In this document: positions 63,878-64,000 of the stretch, in pieces
Layout of the letters: each line of letters opens with the position of its first letter
How positions within the stretch are numbered: the first letter of the stretch is position 1
Program-made: the position numbers and the translations under genes
The notes under the pieces: model-generated
The model's input: only the letters and a program-made list of their open reading frames with translations
Database searches by the model: none
What the model was told of the DNA's origin: nothing
Source of the DNA: Streptomyces barringtoniae
Lineage (GTDB): Bacteria > Actinomycetota > Actinomycetes > Streptomycetales > Streptomycetaceae
Direction of reading: 5' to 3'
DNA length: 64,000 nucleotides
NCBI RefSeq assembly: GCF_020819595.1
Contig: NZ_JAJHNP010000001.1
Location: 1 to 64,000, forward strand

Positions 63878-64000
63878 CGGAAGTCCTCCTCGCGGTACTC
63901 GTGCTCCGAGCCCTGGGCCGTCGCCTCGCGCAGTTCGATCCGGCGGATCTTGCCGGAGACGGTCTTGGGCAGCGCGCCGAACTCCAGCCGGCGGATCCGC
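63874..64000 (-). CDS. Second acyl-CoA synthetase, C-terminal end only, cut by window edge
   Basis: The last 41 residues are visible ([19 protein letters not shown], then a Glu-rich tail). P-K-T-V-S-G-K holds the catalytic lysine of the AMP-binding family. The stop overlaps the start of the following synthetase (GTGA). The remaining part of the gene lies beyond the window. Confidence 0.85.
   Translation of the reverse strand, partial: RIRRLEFGALPKTVSGKIRRIELREATAQGSEHEYREEDFR

Overview
The window is high-GC actinobacterial DNA, almost certainly Streptomyces chromosome. GTG/TTG starts, ATGA/GTGA stop-start overlaps, secreted enzymes with twin-basic signal peptides, a LAL regulator beside a modular PKS, and gene sets familiar from Streptomyces (uricate degradation, glyoxylate carboligase, mce, a pair of NIS siderophore synthetases) all point that way. 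No tRNA, rRNA, CRISPR array, transposase or phage gene was seen.

Positions 1-16,050 are the edge of a polyketide gene cluster. It holds the 5' part of a modular type I PKS that opens with an ACP (ACP-KS-malonyl AT), a divergent GT1 glycosyltransferase, a LAL-type LuxR activator, a type II thioesterase and a free-standing C-A-PCP protein. Between them lie two PH-domain membrane proteins, a DUF1453-like membrane protein and a NarL-type two-component system. A motif built on CCCCTA/TAGGGG recurs in three cluster promoter regions.

Positions 16,100-21,560 hold secreted cell-surface hydrolases. A Rv2525c-like (DUF1906) protein and a DUF4185-like beta-propeller protein share an almost identical 3' segment. 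A frameshifted, truncated GH43-like gene precedes them. Copies of GAAATCGATTTC precede all three, so they look like one regulon. A CAP-family protein follows.

Positions 21,560-34,110 are mixed: two divergent IucA/IucC-type synthetases, a vWA protein and its partner, an HxlR-SCP2 regulator divergent from an aminotransferase, a trypsin-like protease with propeller repeats, small metabolic genes, and decayed pieces that include a TMEM175-like channel remnant.

Positions 34,120-40,800 encode purine and urate breakdown: permease, 8-oxoguanine deaminase, uricase, HIU hydrolase and OHCU decarboxylase, plus a leftover of a second permease and a 0.75-kb degenerate tandem array with a period of about 37 bp. 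The glyoxylate end of the same catabolic theme resumes at 54,400-60,600 (hyi, glxR, katA, gcl). In between sit a lytic transglycosylase, an ECF sigma factor with a membrane tail, and a complete mce lipid-uptake operon (ATPase, two permeases, six Mce proteins, two accessory proteins). Two palindromic operator types tie the catabolic genes together: one is shared by the uricase operon and katA, the other by hyi, katA and gcl.

The right end carries a zinc-ribbon protein with a degenerate Mrr-like domain and two translationally coupled acyl-CoA synthetases, the second cut by the window edge.
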